Shown piece by piece: positions 57,330 to 64,000 of a stretch of 64,000 bases of DNA. The stretch is from contig CAJNOJ010000094.1 of assembly GCA_905250025.1 (NCBI GenBank), positions 254,193 to 318,192 of the forward strand, given 5' to 3'. Origin of the DNA: Adineta ricciae. Taxonomy: Eukaryota; Rotifera; Eurotatoria; Adinetida; Adinetidae. Position 1 is the stretch's first letter, and the number at the start of each line of letters is the position of its first letter. The position numbers and the translations under genes were made by a program. Under the pieces are notes generated by a model that worked only from the letters and a program-made list of their open reading frames with translations, did no database searches and was not told the origin of the DNA.

Positions 57330-59382
57330 TCAAGTGTTCGCATCTTGTAGAATCATATGAACAGCTTTTTCGCCGATGGCATAAGCAGGTGCTTGAGTGT
57401 GTCCACTGTTGAGCAAAGGCAGGATGGACACATCAGCGACTCTTAGATTTTTCACATGCCGAACACGAAGGCGATGATCGACAACACCCATGGGATCATC
57501 AGCATGTGCCATTTTACAAGTGCCACCAGAATGAAAACAACTTCCCGAGTTTACTTTCACGTGTTCTTTCCAACCAGCAATATCGTTTGGAAAAGATGCA
57601 CTTTTCGGCCATGGACCACAAATGATGTTTTTTGTTCCGGAACCTTTCATCAATACTTCATGAGCTAATCGACATCCTTCAGCTAGCACAGCAAGATCGA
57701 TTTCGTTCGAAAGATGAGCATGATCAATAACCGGTTTGTCAGTTGGTCGATTTGATGCAAGTCGTACAGTACCCCTTTGTAGTGCTCCACAGAGAAGAGT
57801 TATTAATGTAAAAGCAGCTTCATCCTTCTTTGGATAAATAGGATTCTCCTCTAGAAGAAAAGTCGTGAGCATAGTGGAACATTTAGTTAACTAACCTGTA
57901 TGTTGAAGATGAGGTGCACCGAAGTACTGTTCCGTACTCCACATTTCGATGTGTGGTTGATTCGGCAACTGTCCACTCGGATCGATAGTCGATTGCTTAT
58001 TATTCTCACACAAAGATTTCGCGTGTTCCCAAACCGGATCTTGAATTGTTTTGTCAATTCGCGTTAAAGCAAATGGACCGAAAGGAAATTTCCCGAGATA
58101 ATTGCTCTTCTTTTCATGCCATTCTCTGATGTAATATTCCAGACGATCAGCATCGTGAAACACATATTGATCAAATGTGAGACTACGGTCACAAAGTTCA
58201 TACGAAGTATACGTCTATAAAATATACACATTATTCAAAATTCCTGGTATACATCGATAGTGCTCATACGATTGGATGATCGAGAAGATTGTTACCAACA
58301 CCAGGTAAGTTCAACTTACACTCGATATTCACCTCATCAAGATGCTTCTTACAACCAATACCGGAATGCATTAACACCATTGGAGAATTATAAGCACTGA
58401 AATAAGAAAAAAAGAATTTAAAAAACAAAGAATATATTCACTGTTTGCTTACCCGGCACTGAGGATAATTTCTTTTCTTGCTTTAAAAATAAACGATTCA
58501 CCAGTGACATCGTCGTGAGATTCGACAGCAACAGCTTTATACGAAGGTTTATGTTCTGTATTACTGATTTGCTCCAAGATAATTCGATCGACAAAGATCT
58601 GTGTTCGAATGTTGAGATTTGCTTTTTCAGGGCTGCGAAGGAAATCGGCACTTGTAGTTCGTTTGCCATCATGAATCGTTCGTGTCGCATGACCAACACC
58701 TGAATAACTATTTGAAAAATCACATACTCACGAATACGACAACTAACCTTCAAATTCGCCTTGTGCAAACATATCTGGTTTATATTCATAACCTCGATCG
58801 ATAAACGATTGGAGAACCTTCTCGGAAATCGGCGCACCAAAATATGGTTCAGTATGTAAAGGTCCATTGGTACCATGAACGGACATATCTGCTTGATACC
58901 AGTCAGCAGGATGAAATGTCTCTGATATTTTGAAGAAAGGCAACATATCGTTCCAACTCCAACCAGGATTGCCTAAATCAGCAATTCGATCATAATCCGC
59001 CTTTGCACCTCGACACACCAGCGTGCCATTCATTGCACTGGATCCACCAAGAAGTCGACCTCTCGGGGCAATTAAAATCCTATCACCACATCCTTTTTGA
59101 GGTATAGTATCATAACCCCAGTCATATTTAGATTTCATCATGGCGAAATTCCGACCAGGTATTTGACTATCGAATACGGCTTCTTCACTTCAATCGCAAA
59201 CATGATTCGAAATGAAAATTTATCGTTAAATACTGATGAATTTACCTTGGACCTGCTTCAAGAAGGCAAACATCATAGTTTTCTTTGGCTTCGGCTAAAC
59301 GACGAGCCACAACAGCACCGCTCGTCCCGCCACCGATAACAATATAATCGTACACAGCACTGTTGTCGTTCATTTGCGACAT
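57330..59382 (-). CDS. GMC-family FAD oxidoreductase (choline/glucose dehydrogenase type)
   Basis: FAD-dependent alcohol oxidation. About seven exons. The N-terminal nucleotide-binding fold is YIVIGGGTSGAVVARRLAE ending CLLEAGP. GMC signature 1 is RGRLLGGSSAMNGTLVCRGA, and signature 2 lies around EIILSAGAYNSPMVLMHSG. The C-terminal substrate side has the catalytic His in GSCFHSGGTCKMAH and the second His in LPLLNSGHTQAPAYAIGEKA. Start taken at MSQMNDNSAVYDY; an open frame continues upstream to 59541 with a hydrophobic stretch (YSFAYYACLVSSRALYVLL), so a membrane-anchored longer form is possible. Substrate unknown. The best general resemblance is to choline dehydrogenase-like enzymes of bacteria and invertebrates. 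Confidence 0.9.
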
Positions 59383-60303
59383 TTTTCGATAAAATTGGCC
59401 GACTGATTCTATGATTAATTTCAAAAGTACATACAATGCACGTGATGAAACCAAACACGCGTAATATGCAAAGCTATATTTGGAAGTAGAAAAAGGTAAC
59501 CTTGCGATGAATGAGAAAGGAAAGACAAAATGGCGATGCACAAATCTGTGTGTAGTGCTACAATGGCAATATAATCGTTCTAGTTATTTGTGTTAAAATG
59601 TCTAATGCTTCTAATAGCACCAAGTATGTGAATGGAAAAGCGAGAAAGAAAAAGTTCAGGGATTTTCCATTTCATCTCCAAGAAGAAATTTCTGGTCGGA
59701 ATCATGCGAACAAATTTGTCATCAGATAAATTTTGCGAAGAAAATTCTTGCGTTTGTTCTATTATGTTATAGCATTAAAAAACAGAACAGAAATCTTTCT
59801 AATTAGAAACTTTTAGTGAAACTATATAAATTTGAAACATCTGTACATTCCGCATTAATGATTGAATCAAATAACAAGCATACGTATCTAGCAGAAAGCT
59901 ATAGCTCAAAAAAAAAAGAAAGAAGAGAACAAAAAAAGTCAATAACGGCTTTTTCCACAAACATTCGTTCATTCACTTCGTACAGATTTCGCATTAGTAA
60001 GCATATGAGAACAGGTGCAACGGAAGAAAAAAAAGACGACAAAGAAAACAGTTTCAATTTTGTATATATGTATGAGTGAGTGAGTGTGCGTAAAGAAAAA
60101 GATGAAGGCACCAAAAAAAGAGAAGAAAACGTGGGTCACCACACAGCAAAAGGAAAACATGAGTAAAAAAAAGATTGCACGCCAAAGTAGATAATACAAA
60201 AAAAAAGATTCTTCTAAATGTTCGTGCTGATTCGAATCTGATCGGTAAGAATAAAAGAAACTACGAAATAATCCTCTTGCCTTTCATTCTCAAGATAAGA
60301 TCA
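59383..60303. other. Intergenic, A-rich
   Basis: Upstream of the GMC gene and 3' flank of the MRCK gene. Many A runs. Open frames such as 59816-60079 are Lys/Arg-biased readings of A-rich DNA. Confidence 0.55.
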
Positions 60304-63300
60304 TCATTCAACAGGTTGATCACTATCGTCATCATCATCTTTAAATGAAAGTGATTGAGACGATAATGTCGAATTCCCACTACTCGTCACTTGCTGCTGT
60401 TTGACACTGTTCGGCTGTTGGTCATGAGAAGTTGATTTTTTATTCACCCCATCTATTTCATCATTATGGCCAATGTGAACTTGATGACGGAAGTTCATCG
60501 GCGCAGATATAACAGCTTTATTCGCCGCTGAATTTGTTGTTGTTAAATCCGACGCAAACGTTGAAATATCCGATGGGCCAATATGCCTGGAATAGATCAA
60601 AACGAATGAGTATGACTTCGAATGGCATGTCTACTCACGTTAAATGAACAAAATTCTGTGGACCAGATATTAACGATCGACGGTTAGTATTATTCAAAAT
60701 CGTTCCACTATTTCCATGAGTAATTGATGAGAGTGTATTGGTTGGACTAACTTGTTTTAAACCTGATATGATTTGTAAACCTTCGCCTTTGCCTAAATGC
60801 GATATGTGAGTGAAATCTTTTGGTCCTGATATGGGTGCGATTGATGTCGAGGTAGTTGACTTCATCGTACCACTAACACCACCGCCACCGCCAACGCGAA
60901 ATCTTCCGCCACGTGCTGCTAAACTTTTCGATGATGCACGTTCAGGTACATTCAAAGATGGATTCAAATTGGTTTTCTGAGTCAAATAGAGTAGTTTCGG
61001 ATGATGATTAAGAAGTTCAGGATCATGTGATAAACATATCGAACCATCGGGCATCAATGAGCGCGTACGTGATAATGGTAATGATTGTAACCATATACCT
61101 GATGGAACATCATAGATATCGATGGATTTATCCGTATATATCAATAGATATGGATCGCAAAAGCCCGTCGAGATGGGCAAAGCAGTCCACATTAATTCTT
61201 TATGGCGTGTTCGCATACCAGTCGATGAACTAACATAGATACCCAATTCACGAAATACAAGTAACAGTTCATTGACTGACGATGAAGCTAAATAAAAAAT
61301 CAACGATTCGACTCGGAAGGCAAGTTCTCAAATAAAACTATTTTACTTGTAACAGGCACAACACGTAATGCTTCAATTGGTCGATCCCGAAAGAATTGTA
61401 ATGTTGGATCTTCATCTCTCAATAACGAAACACTCGACGATTGTTGATCAAGTCGTTGTGCAACGAATGTTGACGGATAACCATACCATAAAATCTGTTG
61501 TTCCGATTGGTTAATATTAATCGTTGAAATTTCCAAATACGTGACATTCTGTATGATATTGAATTCTTTGATAAACGAGTAATGATACGGTTTTGGTGTT
61601 GAGAACAATTGGTAAACGAGAATACGATTTTTGATGGCAACAGCAAGGATCAATGACGCTGAATGAGCAGCAAATGTCGTCGCACCTTTCGTTTCAACAA
61701 TTTTGCTATCCGATGACGATGACGGATGATCGAGTAAAGCTTTTAATGATTGCAAACGAATTGTTCGCTGTTTACCAGATAAGGTTACCAGTAGATCACT
61801 ACTTGAAATCAACGAAAGTTGATGAACTTTCTTATCACTTAATTTCGTTGACGCTGAAATGAAATCGAACAGTCAAAATGTCATGAAAACAAAGTCGAAA
61901 AGTTCTACTTACTATCTTTAGAAACATCGAGTAAGTAGAGTCCGTCTTCACCACAAACAATCGCATGATCTTGATCTAAAGATTTCAATGCAAACAAAGT
62001 TCATCGTGACACAGACACAAGAAGAAAAGTAACGATTATCTTTTCTCTCCCAGATGGTTCTCATATCCTTCAGTTATTCCGAATAAACAACGCTTTAACT
62101 AGTTCTTAATTAATAGGCATTCTTTCGCAAAATGTTACTTACCAAGAATAACAGCAGCTGTTGCTTCTTTGAGACTCGATGTTTTCGATGTGTCGAATAA
62201 TTCTTTGGCAATAAAATTTGCACCACGCTACAAACAAGATGAATTCGAATCGGAAAGGCAACAAGCAAATGTGTTTGTACCGTAGCACCGTTTTGTTTCA
62301 ATGTTTTGACTTTTGTCGAAAGATCAGATAACATATTGACATATTGGTTTTTCTCCGTTTCGTTGTTTGTTAGTAGGAGTGTATGTTGAAATTGTTTCGG
62401 TGAAGATAGTTTCAATACGCTGATTTTAAATATGCTCGAAACATCTTTTTTGTTCGCATGATATGCATCCGATGATGTCACGGATGAAACAAGGAATTCG
62501 TCATCCGTGAGATCAACGATGAAGGCTGGCTGTGGCCAGGTGATTTTTTGATCTTTGTCCGATGATAGTTCATAGAAGAGTAGCTTCGTTTGGAGATTGA
62601 GCAATTGATATTTACTCCAGCCTTTCTTAATTCCACCTGCTTTCGGAATCTAAAACAGGCAATTTCTCATTCATTTAATGACTGATAAACCAATAATACA
62701 TACTCGAACGATATGTTGATCGAGTAGAATAGTTCGGCCTGAAACGGAAGATCAAATCACGAGAAAATGCAGCAGAAATCATTTACTTCGATCTTTGATT
62801 GATGGTCGACATGGTGTTGAGATTTTCTCCATGCAATCGGGATGGCAGATAAGTTTGCAACCTGAAAGCGAAGAACAGATTCGAAATAAAGTCTATGAGA
62901 TCGTCTTACGTTGACAAACGAAGCCTTGACGAACGATGCCGATTAACGCATTTTGACAATCATCACACATAGCTGTCACATGAAAATTAGCGATCATAAA
63001 ATCGTGTAAATCATTCTAAAGGAAACAATTCGAATCCAATTGAAGTCTATCATTCGCATTTTACTCGAAGTGGTATCAACGGACGTATTGTTTGAATCTT
63101 ATTATTCGATCCCGACATTGTTCGAGATGAATCATCACCACCCATACTACTTCCATCGTCAAATGTGCCCGATAAATCATTGTTCGTATCATTGAACTAG
63201 AACAGCAACAAATATTGCTTATTCCAATGTAAAACATCAACATACGATCGCCGGTGTATCAGATAATCCTGCAGTGACGTTTCGGAGAAATCGATCAATC

Positions 63301-64000
63301 GACGAGTTGTTATTCAGATTTGACATTTCATCTAGATGACACGGTATGCGAATAACAGACGTGTACATAACAATGTAACCTACCTGAAACGCTATGAGCA
63401 ACAGGTGATTTGACAGTTGGTTTCGATTGTTCATGAGTTAGTTGTTTTTGGAGTTTTTCAATTTCTTCTTTGAGACGCAGATTTTCTCTACAAAAGTGAA
63501 ATTCACTACCGAATAAATTTCTTTCAACAAACGTACTCCGCTTTGAGGATATTCTCTGCTTGTGATTCTTTCAATTCTTCCTGTATGCGTTGTTTTGCGT
63601 CGATTTCTTTTTGCAGCGATGTTTGCAATTGTTGAATTTCCATGTGTTTTAGTTTGACAGATCGGCCATGTTTCCAAGCCTGCAACGAAAACCAATCTCA
63701 CATTTCCTATCGATCATCAATCGTTTCATGAAGTGCATTCTCAGATTGACTGACAAGTTGTTGATGTCTCTGCTATCTCTCGTGACAGCATGATTTATCA
63801 ATACACACCGTGTTGTGTCCGAGACTTGTTCCAGCTGCATTCATTGATGATGAAGTGCTTCCTATGTTTAATAACGGACTTGTTGTTTCACGAATCTGAT
63901 CGAGTTCTTCGGCCATTTTGTTCGCTAAGCCTTTCAAATGTGATCGCGCACTTTTCTCTTCGTTGATCCATTTTAAGATATCGTACATTTGAGTTTCCCA
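60304..64000 (-). CDS. MRCK/Genghis Khan-type Cdc42-binding kinase, C-terminal half (partial)
   Basis: Runs off the right edge, so the kinase domain lies outside. In order from the edge: WETQMYDILKWINEEKSARS and QTSLQKEIDAKQRIQEELKE are the MRCK coiled-coil region. A C1 domain follows (HDFMIANFHVTAMCDDCQNA, GFVCQ, LICHPDCMEKISTPC), then a PH domain (KYQLLNLQTKLLFYELSSDK, PAFIVDLTDDEF), a citron-homology (CNH) domain (about 60990-61990, including GFCDPYLLIYTDKSIDIYDV), and a Ser/Gly-rich tail. The tail holds three CRIB-like motifs, ISGPKDFTHISHLG, ISGPQNFVHLTHIG and ISAPMNFRHQVHIG, where MRCK has one. These bind GTP-loaded Cdc42/Rac and steer actomyosin. About a dozen short introns. Stop at 60304-60306. 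Confidence 0.93.

Noticed and set aside
1..64000. Transposons, CRISPR arrays, tRNA or rRNA genes
   Set aside because: Looked for reverse transcriptase or transposase motifs, terminal repeats, regular spaced repeats and tRNA-like cloverleaf sequences; none was convincing by eye. A tRNA scan or repeat search could still find weak ones.

Overview
The window reads as nuclear DNA of a small, gene-dense, AT-rich invertebrate, most likely a bdelloid rotifer. It holds clear animal genes: MRCK-type kinase, COP1, FANK1, OSTC, RPL23A, DNAJA and several rhodopsin-like GPCRs. Most introns I could join are about 45-75 bp with GTAAG/GTATG donors and TTTTAG-like acceptors. Interspersed are enzymes of bacterial look: a DmpA/S58 peptidase, an ammonia-dependent NAD synthetase, a GNAT acetyltransferase and an amidase. 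That mix is typical of bdelloids, but the species assignment is inference. No rRNA, tRNA, CRISPR array or intact transposon was recognised.

Region 1 (1-13.3 kb) is the most unusual part. Three related minus-strand genes (1-922 partial, 8901-10041, 11832-12921) encode an N-terminal death-effector-domain-like fold, a linker, one membrane span and a short cysteine-rich C-terminal ectodomain. In the middle gene the ectodomain is two tandem defensin-like (CS-alpha-beta-like) modules. Every inferred intron is phase 1. The outer two genes share a block of about 846 bp that is about 99% identical and covers the DED exon and upstream DNA, while their ectodomain exons have diverged. Between them lie an SF2 helicase, a stand-alone peptidylglycine alpha-hydroxylating monooxygenase, a broken hexosaminidase-D-like gene, a small PPxY membrane protein and a broken B-box gene.

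Region 2 (13.7-31.7 kb) carries the S58 peptidase, an ankyrin protein, NAD synthetase, GPCR 1, the GNAT protein, two four-span membrane proteins, a type I Hsp40 (DNAJA), an amidase, a small secreted protein and GPCR 2.

Region 3 (31.7-52.4 kb) begins with a gene-poor 2.6 kb and continues with a disordered protein ending in an SH3-like domain, COP1, RPL23A, OSTC, an EF-hand protein, two small membrane or GPI-type proteins, GPCR 3, FANK1, a secreted protein and a Ser/Arg/Tyr-rich protein.

Region 4 (52.4-64 kb) holds another gene-poor 2.9 kb, GPCR 4, a GMC oxidoreductase, and the C-terminal half of an MRCK/Genghis-Khan-type Cdc42-binding kinase. The latter runs off the right edge and carries three CRIB-like motifs instead of one.

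The genes do not form one pathway. Exon structures were joined by eye from reading frame, splice consensus and family similarity, so exact exon edges are inferences unless stated.
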